Assembly (NCBI RefSeq): GCF_000369525.1 | Contig: NZ_KB850072.1 | Location: 124,001 to 188,000 of the forward strand | Direction of reading: 5' to 3' | Origin: Acinetobacter higginsii | Lineage (GTDB): Bacteria; Pseudomonadota; Gammaproteobacteria; Pseudomonadales; Moraxellaceae | Length of the DNA stretch: 64,000 nt | In this document: positions 6,405 to 15,097 of the stretch, in pieces | How positions within the stretch are numbered: the stretch's first letter is position 1 | Layout: every line of letters starts with the position of its first letter | Position numbers and translations under genes: made by a program | The notes under the pieces: generated by a model | Database searches by the model: none | What the model was told of the DNA's origin: nothing | The model's input: the letters and a program-made list of their open reading frames with translations, nothing else

Positions 6405-8059
6405 CTTATGCACTTGATGAGATTGCACCATTAATCAAAGAATGGACTGTAAATACTCGTTTGCCTGACGTTGTGGTCGAAATGTCACGGCGTTACTACT
6501 ATAAAGCTGTAGCTGAGCAGAACGAACTAAGCATACAGGCCGAGCTATATAAATGCCGTACAGATCCAGTTCACTGGTTCAATCATTGGATATGGACATA
6601 CGATCCGCGCGGTATGTCATTTGGCCTGCCTGCCAATATTCCTTTTGTATTACGGCCTAAGCAAGTTGAATTGGTCGAATGGCTGTTAGAGCGTGAGAAC
6701 ACTCAGACGCATGGCTTGATTGAAAAATCCCGTGATGAAGGGATGAGCTACGTTGTACTGGGATATTTCCTGCATCGTTGGTTATTCATTGATGGCTTTG
6801 CTGGTGGTGTAGGTAGCCGTAAAGAGGAACTGGTCGATAAAAAGGGCGATCCTAAAACGCTCTTCCATAAATTCCGGGATATGTTCAGCAAAATGCCTGA
6901 CTGGATGAAGCCTAAAGGCTTTGTCGAGAAAGTGCATGATAACTACATGCGGATTATTAACCCCGACAACGGCGCAACCATTACTGGAGAGGCAGGCGAC
7001 AATATTGGCCGTGGTGGACGTACCACAATGTACTTTCTTGATGAGTGGGCATTCGTGGAGCGACAAGAGGCAGTTGATGCCGCTATATCGCAAAACACGA
7101 ACGTTCATATCAAAGGATCTACCCCTAACGGTATTGGCGACAGATTCCATCAAGATCGATTCAGCGGCCGTTACGCCGTTTTTTCTATGCCATGGCGAGC
7201 CAATCCTGATAAGAATTGGACCGTTGAATATAACGGAAAGCAGATCCACCCGTGGTATGAAAAGCAACTGGCCACACTGGATGATGTGGTCCTTGCTCAG
7301 GAAGTCGATATCAACTATGCCGCATCTGTTGAAGGTGTCTTAATCCCATCCACATGGGTGCAGCTTGCATTAGATGCACATGTGAAGCTTGGAATTGAGC
7401 CTACAGGTGATCGTATCAGTGGTTTGGACGTTGCGGACGAGGGTAAGGATAAGAACTCTTATGCAGCCCGTCACGGTGTTGTTATGACGTATCTCGATAC
7501 ATGGTCGGGCAAAGGCGATGACATTTTCGGTACCACACAGAAAGCTATGGACTTATGTGTTGATCAATCAATAGACACGTTGTTCTATGATGCCGATGGT
7601 CTGGGCGCTGGATGCCGTGGTGATGCACGAGTGATCAATGAGCTACGGAGAGAGCAAGGATTGTCTGAGGTTGATGTTCAGTCATTCCGAGGATCTGGTG
7701 GCGTACATGAACCTGATGAGCAAATGGTTGATGGTCGCTTTAACAAAGACTATTTCGCAAATCTCAAAGCACAGTCATGGTGGTCATTGCGTTTGCGCTT
7801 CCAGGAAACATTTAGAGCACTGGAAGGGCGTGAATATGATCCCGACATGATCATTTCATTATCTAGTGAGCATATCGACCCTAAGGAGCTGGCATTGCTC
7901 ACTACCGAGTTATCACAGCCTACATATACAAAGAACGGTGTGGGTAAGATCTTAGTCAACAAGCAACCAGACGGTACGGCATCACCGAACCGAGCTGATA
8001 GCGTCATGATTTGTTTTAACCCGCAGATTGCAGCCTTAAGTGTTTGGGGCAAGCTTTAA
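6401..8059 (+). CDS. Terminase large subunit (packaging ATPase/nuclease)
   Basis: The protein is 552 residues. The ATPase half has an atypical Walker A 'EKSRDEGMS' (about residue 107) and a Walker B 'MYFLDEWA' (about residue 209). The C-terminal nuclease half has metal-binding aspartates in 'SGLDVADEGKD' and 'FYDADGLGAGC'. It packages concatemeric DNA into the prohead through the portal. Gene order (small subunit, large subunit, portal, minor head) is canonical. Confidence 0.92.
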   Translation: MTYALDEIAPLIKEWTVNTRLPDVVVEMSRRYYYKAVAEQNELSIQAELYKCRTDPVHWFNHWIWTYDPRGMSFGLPANIPFVLRPKQVELVEWLLERENTQTHGLIEKSRDEGMSYVVLGYFLHRWLFIDGFAGGVGSRKEELVDKKGDPKTLFHKFRDMFSKMPDWMKPKGFVEKVHDNYMRIINPDNGATITGEAGDNIGRGGRTTMYFLDEWAFVERQEAVDAAISQNTNVHIKGSTPNGIGDRFHQDRFSGRYAVFSMPWRANPDKNWTVEYNGKQIHPWYEKQLATLDDVVLAQEVDINYAASVEGVLIPSTWVQLALDAHVKLGIEPTGDRISGLDVADEGKDKNSYAARHGVVMTYLDTWSGKGDDIFGTTQKAMDLCVDQSIDTLFYDADGLGAGCRGDARVINELRREQGLSEVDVQSFRGSGGVHEPDEQMVDGRFNKDYFANLKAQSWWSLRLRFQETFRALEGREYDPDMIISLSSEHIDPKELALLTTELSQPTYTKNGVGKILVNKQPDGTASPNRADSVMICFNPQIAALSVWGKL

Positions 8060-8071
8060 TACGAGAAAATT

Positions 8072-9487
8072 ATGGGAATCTTAAAATTTACGGCGGACAG
8101 TTTCCAAAACTTCGCCGCTCGCGTTGGCTTGGGTTCAGGAAACCAACATGACCAGTCCGGTTATGGGTTCAATTACTTAAGCCGCAACCGATTAAAACTC
8201 GAAGCAATGTATCGCACCTCTTGGGTTGTTGGCCAAGTCGTTGATGTTGTCGCTGATGATATGACGCGCAAAGGCTGCAACATTAAAGGATTTAGTTCAC
8301 CCAAAGATGGGGAGATGATTGACCAGGAGATGGACCGCCTACAAGTTTGGGATCGACTTAATAAGACAATTAAGTGGTCCCGTCTCTATGGTGGAACCAT
8401 TGCTGTAATGCTGATCGATGGCCAGAACGTTTCTACGCCGTTAAATACTAACACCGTTGGTAAAGGTCAATTCAAAGGGCTATTAGTTTTAGACCGTTGG
8501 ATGGTTCAGCCAACTATGCAAGATCTCGTCACTGAATATGGTCCACATTATGGGATGCCTAAGTATTACGATGTGATCCATGATTCAGTTGGTTTGTGCA
8601 ATCAGAAGATCCACTATTCCCGTGTAATCCGCATGGATGGCGTTGAGCTGCCTTATAACCAATCAATTACAGAAAACCTTTGGGGCCAATCAGTCATTGA
8701 GCGTTTATTGGATCGTTTAACGATTTTTGATAGTGCTACCTTAGGTGCTGGCCAGTTGGTCTATAAGGCTCATTTACGCACCTATAAGGTCAAAGGGTTA
8801 CGAACAATCATTGCAAAGGGCGGTCAGTTTTTTGATGCATTAGTAAAGCAGATAGAGCAAATCAGACTTTGGCAATCCAACGAGGGTATGACCTTGATGG
8901 ATTCCGAGGATGAATTTGAGACTCACCAATACAGCTTTACGGGATTGGATAATTTACTACTGCAGTTTGGGCAACAGATCTCTGGTGCAACTGGTATCCC
9001 TTTAGTGCGCTTATTCGGGCAGTCACCTGCAGGGCTAAATGCTACTGGTGAATCTGATTTGGCAAACTATTACGACAATATCAATCAACAGCAAGAGGGG
9101 CGATTGCGTACGCCGTTGCAGATCCTTTACGCCGTTTTATCTATGTCTGTAGTTGGTAAGCCTTTGCCTGATTCATTCGATTTTCAATTCGCCTCATTGT
9201 GGCAACTTGGGGACGATAAAAAAGCTGAGGTGGCCAAGAATGTGGTCGATGCTGTATCTGCAGCCGAGGATTCTGGATTGATCAAACGGTCTACCGCCCT
9301 TAAAGAGTTACGCCAATCAAGCGAAGTCACTGGCATTTTCTCTCATATCACTGATGAGGAAATTAAAGATGCTGATGATGAAGATCCACCACCGCCAGGG
9401 GAACGTTTAGACGATGAAGAATCAAATCAATCGGATATCGCCGAACCGGGCAAGAAAGATGGAGATCCGGTACAGTCAGCAGCTTAG
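8072..9487 (+). CDS. Phage portal protein (DUF1073)
   Basis: The protein is 471 residues. The pattern 'YLSRNRLKLEAMYRTSWVVGQVVDVVADDMTRKG', then 'LYGGTIAVMLIDGQ' and 'GIPLVRLFGQSPAGLNATGESD' is characteristic of DUF1073 portals of myoviruses. The C-terminus is acidic (DDEDPPPPGERLDDEES). The dodecameric portal forms the DNA channel at the unique capsid vertex. It overlaps the following head gene by up to 74 bases. Confidence 0.9.
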   Translation: MGILKFTADSFQNFAARVGLGSGNQHDQSGYGFNYLSRNRLKLEAMYRTSWVVGQVVDVVADDMTRKGCNIKGFSSPKDGEMIDQEMDRLQVWDRLNKTIKWSRLYGGTIAVMLIDGQNVSTPLNTNTVGKGQFKGLLVLDRWMVQPTMQDLVTEYGPHYGMPKYYDVIHDSVGLCNQKIHYSRVIRMDGVELPYNQSITENLWGQSVIERLLDRLTIFDSATLGAGQLVYKAHLRTYKVKGLRTIIAKGGQFFDALVKQIEQIRLWQSNEGMTLMDSEDEFETHQYSFTGLDNLLLQFGQQISGATGIPLVRLFGQSPAGLNATGESDLANYYDNINQQQEGRLRTPLQILYAVLSMSVVGKPLPDSFDFQFASLWQLGDDKKAEVAKNVVDAVSAAEDSGLIKRSTALKELRQSSEVTGIFSHITDEEIKDADDEDPPPPGERLDDEESNQSDIAEPGKKDGDPVQSAA

Positions 9488-10145
9488 AAAGATTGCCCAT
9501 TATGTCGACACCATTGTTAAGGGTTTCGATGTTCATGATCCAAGTAAGTACCCCATCATTGTGAATGCATTAAGCCAATATGCAGATACATTGAATTTTT
9601 GGGCACAGAACACAGCGGGGAGAATCCTCACAGATGTTGCTTTACGTGATGAGAAAACTTGGCTCATTTATGCACAAGATCTATCCCGTGGTGTGCGTGA
9701 ACAGATCCGCGACACTGATACAGGTGCGGTCTATCAAGAGTTGCTAAATGAGCAAGTTCGCTTGATTAGATCGCTACCACTGGAAGCAGCTCAGCGTGTT
9801 CAGGATCTATCTACCAGATCCTTGATTGATGGAAGCCGCGCCAGTGAGGTGGCTGGTCTGATTATGGCCACTGGTCAAGTGACAAGATCTAGAGCAAACA
9901 CAATTGCCCGCACTGAGGTCAGCCGAGCATCATGTCTATTTACGCAGGCCAGAGCCGAGAATCTTGGATCTGAGGGGTATATATGGCGCACCAGTGAGGA
10001 TGGAGATGTTAGGCCATCCCATAAGGAAATGAATGGGAAATTCGTATTGTGGAGTAGCCCACCTGTCTTAGATCGATTGCGTGGACATGCAGGATGTTTA
10101 CCTAATTGCAGGTGTTATGCCGAGCCAGTCATACCAGAGATTTAA
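9414..10145 (+). CDS. Minor head protein (Mu F / SPP1 gp7-like)
   Basis: The protein is 243 residues from ATG 9414; an ATG at 9459 would shorten it by 15. The C-terminal domain has 'ANTIARTEVSRASCLFTQARAENLG' then 'WRTSEDGDVRPSHKEMNGK' and 'HAGCLPNCRCYAEPV', the signature of the phage Mu F-like / head morphogenesis family. Family members sit beside the portal and help assembly or DNA ejection. The start within the portal gene is usual in this gene pair. Confidence 0.85.
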   Translation: MKNQINRISPNRARKMEIRYSQQLRKIAHYVDTIVKGFDVHDPSKYPIIVNALSQYADTLNFWAQNTAGRILTDVALRDEKTWLIYAQDLSRGVREQIRDTDTGAVYQELLNEQVRLIRSLPLEAAQRVQDLSTRSLIDGSRASEVAGLIMATGQVTRSRANTIARTEVSRASCLFTQARAENLGSEGYIWRTSEDGDVRPSHKEMNGKFVLWSSPPVLDRLRGHAGCLPNCRCYAEPVIPEI

Positions 10146-10164
10146 TTTGTGCATAGAGGTAGCT

Positions 10165-10350
10165 ATGGTTAGTGCAACTATATTGGTAAATGCGCCCATA
10201 GGGGCAACGCATTACAGGATAAATAAGGCAGGAAACTTTAGATATTATCGTAAAGACTGTAGCGATAATTGGATTGTTTGGGTTGATTGGAGATATCCAA
10301 TGCGATGGGAAAGAACATTTTTAATAGACAACATAAAGCCACTCATTTGA
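10165..10350 (+). CDS. Small phage protein, 61 aa
   Basis: The start ATG 10165 is chosen because AGAGGT lies six bases upstream; upstream extension of the frame would run into the head gene without a ribosome-binding site. The product is rich in aromatic residues ('NFRYYRKDCSDNWIVWVDWRYPMRWER'), a feature of a small beta-sheet domain. Similar short proteins occur between head genes of Acinetobacter phages, with unknown role. The stop codon is inside a terminator hairpin. Confidence 0.65.
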   Translation: MVSATILVNAPIGATHYRINKAGNFRYYRKDCSDNWIVWVDWRYPMRWERTFLIDNIKPLI

Positions 10351-10361
10351 GTGGTTTTTTT
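10338..10361 (+). terminator. Intrinsic terminator overlapping a gene end
   Basis: CCACTCA (10339-10345) pairs with TGAGTGG (10348-10354) across a two-base loop, then six or seven T. The TGA stop of the 61-residue ORF is part of the stem. Confidence 0.8.
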
Positions 10362-10382
10362 ATGCCCGCTCAATGGTGAACT

Positions 10383-11690
10383 ATGTTTAAACCTAAAAAG
10401 ACCAAAGACCAAAAAACGGTTGATCGATCAGAGATCTATACGACTGGCCAGTTGGGACGCACACGGGAAATTACCCCCGAGGGTTATCTACTTTGCCGTG
10501 ATGTTCCGATCGCACGTATTGGGACCTTGATGTATGCAGACGGCGAGGTCCCAGTCACTGCAGACAATACCGGCTTGATCATTATCTACCGTGGTGAAGA
10601 TGTCCTATTCGATCCCATCACCATTGCGAGTGCTGAAAGCAAGCCCATTACAGATGACCATCCTGACGATTGGGTAACACCAGATAATTGGAAAGAATTA
10701 TCTAAGGGTGTGGGTAAAGATGTCCGCCGAGGTGATGGTGTCGATTCTGATTATCTCATGGCTGATCTGTTGGTCATGGACAAAGAGACCATCCAAAAGG
10801 TTCTCGATGGAAAAGTAGAAATTTCCCTGGGCTACGATGCTGACTATACAGAGACCAGCAAGGGCAAAGGGTTACAGAGCAATATTCGGGTGAACCATAT
10901 TGCATTAGTTGAAAAAGGGCGATGCGGTTCTCGCTGCTCAATTGGAGATAGTTTTATGTCTAAAAAGACGACTAAAAATAAAGCGCCTTGGTATCAAAGT
11001 TTGATGGGGCTTAAACGTACCGTCGATCAGGCTGTTGAGGAGGCAGAAAAAACGTCTGATTCTGAGGAAGAAGAAACCAAAGATGATGACGAACCTGAGG
11101 AGGGAAAAACCAAAACAGGTGATTCGGCGTTTCAAGCTGAAATGCGTAAATTCATGAAAACCATGGATAAGCGCATGTCAGCCATTGAAAAGAAAAAAAC
11201 CAAGGATTCTGAAAAAGAAGAAACCGAGGACGATGACGAGCCTGAGGAAGAAACAAAGGACGGCGGTGATCTAACTGAGGCCGAGAAAGCCGAAAAGCTT
11301 TCTGATGAAGGTGTCCAGAGTTACACGGGTGATTCGTTAAAAGAAGTCATTTCCCGTGCGGAGATCCTCTCGCCAGGTTATCGCATGCCAACATTAGACA
11401 GCGCCAAAAATGGTAAAGCTGTGCTGAATGTTAAACGTCAAGTGCTTAAAGCCTCATACGCAACTCAGGATGGGCAAAAGGCAATCGCGCCGTTTGTTGG
11501 GGGAGATCCTGATTTTGACAAGTTACCAACTTATACGATTGATGCTGCTTTCGCAGGGGCATCGGAATTGATCAAGCAGCAGAACAATGCCCGTGGTGTT
11601 CGTTCTGGAATTAGAACCAGTGATTTCGGTCGATCTGCACCAACGCCTGCCGAAATTAATGCAAAAAACCGTGAATTTTGGAATAAATAA
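10383..11690 (+). CDS. DUF2213 capsid protease/scaffold-like protein, 435 aa
   Basis: Residues about 1-190 match DUF2213 ('GYLLCRDVPIARIGTLMYADGEVP', 'ADLLVMDKETIQKVLDGKVEISLGYDADY', 'IRVNHIALVEKGRCGS'), a family thought to be a prohead protease. Residues 192-435 are a highly charged scaffold-like tail with two acidic blocks (about 225-240 and 280-295) of similar DDDEPEE sequence. An internal ATG at 10956 (residue 192) has GGAG eight bases upstream, so a separate scaffold product may be made, as in lambda C/Nu3. The end is alanine/asparagine rich. Confidence 0.8.
   Translation: MFKPKKTKDQKTVDRSEIYTTGQLGRTREITPEGYLLCRDVPIARIGTLMYADGEVPVTADNTGLIIIYRGEDVLFDPITIASAESKPITDDHPDDWVTPDNWKELSKGVGKDVRRGDGVDSDYLMADLLVMDKETIQKVLDGKVEISLGYDADYTETSKGKGLQSNIRVNHIALVEKGRCGSRCSIGDSFMSKKTTKNKAPWYQSLMGLKRTVDQAVEEAEKTSDSEEEETKDDDEPEEGKTKTGDSAFQAEMRKFMKTMDKRMSAIEKKKTKDSEKEETEDDDEPEEETKDGGDLTEAEKAEKLSDEGVQSYTGDSLKEVISRAEILSPGYRMPTLDSAKNGKAVLNVKRQVLKASYATQDGQKAIAPFVGGDPDFDKLPTYTIDAAFAGASELIKQQNNARGVRSGIRTSDFGRSAPTPAEINAKNREFWNK
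10956..11690 (+). CDS. Possible nested scaffold protein, internal start
   Basis: The ATG at 10956, in frame with the larger gene, has GGAG at 10944-10947. It begins exactly where the protease domain ends and the charged scaffold-like part begins (MSKKTTKNKAPW). The product would be 244 residues. Internal-start scaffolds are known in lambda and other phages; here this rests on the ribosome-binding site and domain boundary alone. Confidence 0.4.
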   Translation: MSKKTTKNKAPWYQSLMGLKRTVDQAVEEAEKTSDSEEEETKDDDEPEEGKTKTGDSAFQAEMRKFMKTMDKRMSAIEKKKTKDSEKEETEDDDEPEEETKDGGDLTEAEKAEKLSDEGVQSYTGDSLKEVISRAEILSPGYRMPTLDSAKNGKAVLNVKRQVLKASYATQDGQKAIAPFVGGDPDFDKLPTYTIDAAFAGASELIKQQNNARGVRSGIRTSDFGRSAPTPAEINAKNREFWNK

Positions 11691-11701
11691 GGATAGGAAA
11701 T

Positions 11702-12190
11702 ATGTCTAACGCATTTTTATATCGCATGCCAAGCGGCATCCCTGGTGATGTCTCTCGTAAAAGCCAATCAACAATTGAATCGCATCCTGTAGGTGCGCAG
11801 TTCGCTGCATTTGGTCTATTCGGTAAGATCGATGGTACGACAGGTAAATTTGTACCACTGGCTGCAGCTGATACGGCGGCAGTGATTTACGGTTTATTCG
11901 TTCGTGCTTACCCAACACAATCAGCTCAAAATGAATTAGGTAAAGCGGTACCGCAACCGAACGGCATTCAAGACGTTTTACGCCGTGGTTATATGACGGT
12001 GAAATGTAATGCCGGTAATGCCAAAAAAGCAGGAACTGTTTATGTGCGTGTCACTGCAGGTACAGAAGCCAAGCCAGTTGGTGGAATCGAAGCCGCAGCA
12101 GATGGTGCAAACAGTATTGCATTGCCGAATGCCTTTTTCATGCATGATGCGGATGCAAAGGGCAACGTAGAAATCTCATTCAACATCTAA
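11702..12190 (+). CDS. Structural cement / head decoration protein
   Basis: The protein is 162 residues, beginning 'MSNAFLYRMPSGIPGDVSRK'. That start, along with 'GAQFAAFGLFGKIDG' and 'VRAYPTQS', is typical of the structural cement protein (gp24-like) family found between scaffold and major capsid genes. It is small, rich in Ala/Gly and beta strands, and would stabilise the capsid surface. The order protease/scaffold, cement, major capsid is standard. A terminator follows. Confidence 0.8.
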   Translation: MSNAFLYRMPSGIPGDVSRKSQSTIESHPVGAQFAAFGLFGKIDGTTGKFVPLAAADTAAVIYGLFVRAYPTQSAQNELGKAVPQPNGIQDVLRRGYMTVKCNAGNAKKAGTVYVRVTAGTEAKPVGGIEAAADGANSIALPNAFFMHDADAKGNVEISFNI

Positions 12191-12209
12191 AACAATATTG
12201 ATTCGCACG

Positions 12210-12232
12210 GCCACCAATGAGGTGGTTTTTTT
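12210..12232 (+). terminator. Intrinsic terminator before major capsid gene
   Basis: CCACC (12211-12215), loop AATGA, GGTGG (12221-12225), then seven T (12226-12232). Confidence 0.75.
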
Positions 12233-12252
12233 GTGCCTGGAGAAAACACAAT

Positions 12253-13278
12253 ATGAGTAAGTTATTAATTGCAACTACTCTTGCCCAAGCTGTGGCCATG
12301 GGTACTGCAACCCCTGTACGTGCGCGTACACGTGACCACATGATGACCTTTGATGCTCAAACTGTGGATAGCACGGGTGCGTTTCTGGTTGGTGAATTAG
12401 AACGCCTAGATCAAACCATGCATGAACCTTTGGCTGATGTTACTTGGTCCCGTGACATCGATCTACGCTCAGACGTATCCATTGCCGATGAAATTTCGAG
12501 TTTCTCAAATGCCACATTTGCTGCAGCTGGTGGTGCATCTCCTCAGGGTAAATCTTGGGTAGGCAAGAACGCTGATGCAATCCAGGGGATTGCGTTGGAT
12601 ATCGGTAAAACAGCTCAACCATTGACCTTGTGGGCTAATCAGATTGGCTGGACACTTCCAGAGCTAGAATCAGCTCGCCAAGTTGGTCGCCCTGTGGATG
12701 CCCTTAAACATAGCGGCTTAATCCTTAAGCACAACATGGACACTGATGAGCAGATTTATATCGGTGACGACATCGTGGGTGTTAAGGGTTTGCTTAACTC
12801 GGATAAGGTTGGGGCGACCAACGTTAACAAGGAATGGTCAGTTGCAACTGCAGACGAAATTCTCGCTGACGTAAACATGATTCTGTATAACGCTTGGGTT
12901 GCATCAGCTTTCGCCGTTTGTCCTTCTAAATTGTTATTACCGCCTGAGCAGTTCGGTTTGATCGTTACCCGTAAAGTTTCAGAAGCGGGCAACATCTCAA
13001 TTCTGGAATATATCAAAATCAACTGTATCTCTATGGCTAAGAATGGTAAGCCGTTAGATATCCAGCCATCTAAATGGTTAGTTGGTCGTGGTACTGGAGG
13101 CACTGACCGCATGATGTGTTATGAGCAAAATGAAAACCGTGTTCGCTTCCCGATGGTGCCGTTACAACGTACACCAGTGGAATACCGCGATTTACGCCAA
13201 TTAACCACTTACTACGGTCGTTTGGGTGCGGTGGAATGGGTTTACCCTGAAACAGCATTTTATGCCGATGGTCTGTAA
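12253..13278 (+). CDS. Major capsid protein (DUF2184)
   Basis: The protein is 341 residues. Start ATG 12253 has GGAGAA upstream. The pattern 'DAQTVDSTGAFLVGELERLDQTMHEPLADVTW', 'RDIDLRSDVSIADEISSF' and 'ARQVGRPVDALKHSGL' is typical of DUF2184 encapsulating proteins with HK97 fold. It would be the most abundant virion protein. It is isolated from the upstream cement gene by a terminator, so it would need antitermination or its own promoter. Confidence 0.9.
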   Translation: MSKLLIATTLAQAVAMGTATPVRARTRDHMMTFDAQTVDSTGAFLVGELERLDQTMHEPLADVTWSRDIDLRSDVSIADEISSFSNATFAAAGGASPQGKSWVGKNADAIQGIALDIGKTAQPLTLWANQIGWTLPELESARQVGRPVDALKHSGLILKHNMDTDEQIYIGDDIVGVKGLLNSDKVGATNVNKEWSVATADEILADVNMILYNAWVASAFAVCPSKLLLPPEQFGLIVTRKVSEAGNISILEYIKINCISMAKNGKPLDIQPSKWLVGRGTGGTDRMMCYEQNENRVRFPMVPLQRTPVEYRDLRQLTTYYGRLGAVEWVYPETAFYADGL

Positions 13279-13288
13279 GGAGAGCAAC

Positions 13289-13792
13289 ATGACGAAGCAA
13301 GTACAAATCCTTCTTACACGCCCATTAACGGTAAACCTTGGTACCAATGAACATGGCCAAGCAATTACAGTAAAACTTAATCCTGGCCTGCAATTAGTAG
13401 ACCAAGAGGTTGCAGATAACTGGTTCGTAAAAGCCCATTGCCAAGAGCTCACCCAAGAAGATGTTGAAAATGGTGAACTACAAAAGCAGGTTGAACAATT
13501 GCAAGGTGATCTACAGGCATTGCAAGAACAATCGGACGAGGCCACTGTAACGATTGGAAAGCTGAAAGGTGATGTCCAGGATAAAGATCAAGAGATCAGT
13601 GATCTTAAAATCCAATTGGTTAAAGCGCAGCAAGAACAATCACTGAAAGATGCTGAAACGATTCAGAATCTTACTAATGAGATTGGTTTGCGTGACACTG
13701 AAATCAATGGTCTTAAAACCAAATTGGCCAAAGCAGAAAAAACTATTGCTGATGCAAAGGCTAAGGACAAAGAGCAACCAAAGGAAGCTTAA
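13289..13792 (+). CDS. Coiled-coil phage structural protein, 167 aa
   Basis: Start ATG 13289 follows AAGGAG. The N-terminal 50 residues form a small beta-like domain. Residues about 55-155 are a long heptad-patterned coiled coil rich in Gln, Glu and Lys ('NGELQKQVEQLQGDLQALQE' and on). The lysine-rich end is KDKEQPKEA. It lies between the major capsid and the head-tail connector genes. Function is unknown; a head or neck accessory role is inferred from position. Confidence 0.7.
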   Translation: MTKQVQILLTRPLTVNLGTNEHGQAITVKLNPGLQLVDQEVADNWFVKAHCQELTQEDVENGELQKQVEQLQGDLQALQEQSDEATVTIGKLKGDVQDKDQEISDLKIQLVKAQQEQSLKDAETIQNLTNEIGLRDTEINGLKTKLAKAEKTIADAKAKDKEQPKEA

Positions 13793-13795
13793 CCC

Positions 13796-14182
13796 ATGAT
13801 CAGTGAATCCTCCTTTCGTGAACAAATGCCATTCTTTGCAGATGCTGCACAATATCCATCATTCCAGTTTAATTTTTACTTAAACCTTGGGAAAAAATTA
13901 CTGAATGAGGATCGATGGGAGGATCTGCTCGATTATGGTTTGACACTCTTTATCGCTCACTATCTCACGCTGTATAAGCGTGGGATGGATGCGGCCAGTG
14001 TTGGTGGTGATGCAGGCAAGATTGTAGGCAATGAGACCTCTAAGGCCGTGGACAGTGTTTCTAAGTCCATGGATGTATCTGGGGTAATCATTACGGATGC
14101 TGGCCATTGGAACCAAACAACATGGGGCGTTCAGTTTTATCAACTGTTAATGATGGCAGGTGCGGGAGGTATTCAGTTATGA
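13796..14182 (+). CDS. Head-tail connector (DUF4054)
   Basis: The protein is 128 residues. The start 'SSFREQMPFFADAAQYP' and 'LDYGLTLFIAHYLTLYKRGM' match DUF4054. This family is found after major capsid genes and is considered a head-tail adaptor. The stop overlaps the next ATG (14179-14182). Confidence 0.8.
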   Translation: MISESSFREQMPFFADAAQYPSFQFNFYLNLGKKLLNEDRWEDLLDYGLTLFIAHYLTLYKRGMDAASVGGDAGKIVGNETSKAVDSVSKSMDVSGVIITDAGHWNQTTWGVQFYQLLMMAGAGGIQL

Positions 14183-14739
14183 GTAGCAATGTCCAAGCAA
14201 CTGGTAATGGTCTGTTAGATATTTTACAAGCCGTTGCTGAATTATCGAAGGTTGACGTGCTTGTGGGTATTCCACACGGAGAGGCCAGAACTGATGGTGA
14301 TGGCCTCACCAATGCCCAGATTGGCTATCTGCAGGAAAATGGCTCACCTGCGATGAACATTCCCGAACGTGCTTTTCTTGTGCCAGGTGTTGAGGAAGTT
14401 CAAGACGAGGTCGGTGATACGCTGGTCAAGGCTGTTGATGCGGCATTTTCTGGCAACCATAAGCGCATGATGATGTTGCTTGAATCCGCAGGGATGAAGG
14501 CAATGAACTCTGTTCGGGCCTATTTCGTTAATGGTGAATTTGCGCCGTTGTCTTTGGCCACTATCCGGGCACGTGCACGGCGTGGGCGTAAAGGTGCCAA
14601 AAAGTATCTTAAGCAGCTTGAATCAGGACCAGCGGAAACAGGTCTAGTTCGGCCGTTGATCGATACCGGTGAGCTGCGCAAGTCCGTTACTTACATCATT
14701 ATGAAAAAGGATAAGGAGGTAAAACGTGGCTCGTCTTGA
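14179..14739 (+). CDS. Neck / head-tail joining protein
   Basis: The protein is 186 residues with start at the ATGA overlap. The sequence 'VDVLVGIPHGEARTDGDGLTNAQIGYLQENGSP', 'IPERAFLVPGVEE' and 'LIDTGELRKSVTYII' follows the pattern of phage neck/tail-completion proteins of the gp10 or Mu gpG type, in which an 'IPxRPFL' and 'LIDTGxLRxSI' motif is conserved. It would join head and tail. It overlaps the next gene by 14 bases. Confidence 0.75.
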   Translation: MSSNVQATGNGLLDILQAVAELSKVDVLVGIPHGEARTDGDGLTNAQIGYLQENGSPAMNIPERAFLVPGVEEVQDEVGDTLVKAVDAAFSGNHKRMMMLLESAGMKAMNSVRAYFVNGEFAPLSLATIRARARRGRKGAKKYLKQLESGPAETGLVRPLIDTGELRKSVTYIIMKKDKEVKRGSS

Positions 14740-15094
14740 TGTCTCAGATGTACTTCTAGATCCTGATTTTATGGATTCAGGGATTGTCTGTAATCGTACT
14801 GCAGTAGTCGTGGGTGATAACGGTCGATCACAAGAAACTAAAACATCAACCACATTTGCTGGTGTGGTCACCACCAATAACGGCCTAAACATGGACCGCC
14901 GTCCAGATGGTACCTTAATTAAAGGTGCAATCAATATTCATACCAAATTTGCTTTGATACAGGGTGATGCCAATAACAAAGCAGATGAGATCGTATGGCG
15001 GGGTAAAACCTACATCGTGTCTCAGGTACTGGACAATTTGCATTATGGCCAAGGTTTCGTAAAAGCAATTTGTGAGCTTAAGCCACTGGGTTAA
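14726..15094 (+). CDS. Phage head-tail / tail completion protein, 122 aa
   Basis: GTG start at 14726, decided by a perfect AAGGAGGT (14713-14720) five bases upstream. The product is small and beta-rich ('IVWRGKTYIVSQVLDNLHYGQGFVK' is the pattern of tail-completion proteins measuring the connector). It lies between the neck protein and the tail terminator. Confidence 0.7.
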   Translation: MARLDVSDVLLDPDFMDSGIVCNRTAVVVGDNGRSQETKTSTTFAGVVTTNNGLNMDRRPDGTLIKGAINIHTKFALIQGDANNKADEIVWRGKTYIVSQVLDNLHYGQGFVKAICELKPLG

Positions 15095-15097
15095 ATC

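Noticed and set aside
8072..9487. Anti-CBASS (Acb1-like) role for the DUF1073 protein
   Set aside because: Family databases group the two names, but this gene lies in the portal position and no paired H-x-T/S phosphodiesterase motifs are evident.
10081..10164. Upstream extension of the 61-residue phage protein
   Set aside because: This part overlaps the conserved CxxC end of the minor head protein in another frame; the ribosome-binding site supports 10165.
12217..12252. Longer start for the major capsid protein
   Set aside because: The extension would be encoded by the terminator hairpin and T tract; ATG 12253 with GGAGAA is better.
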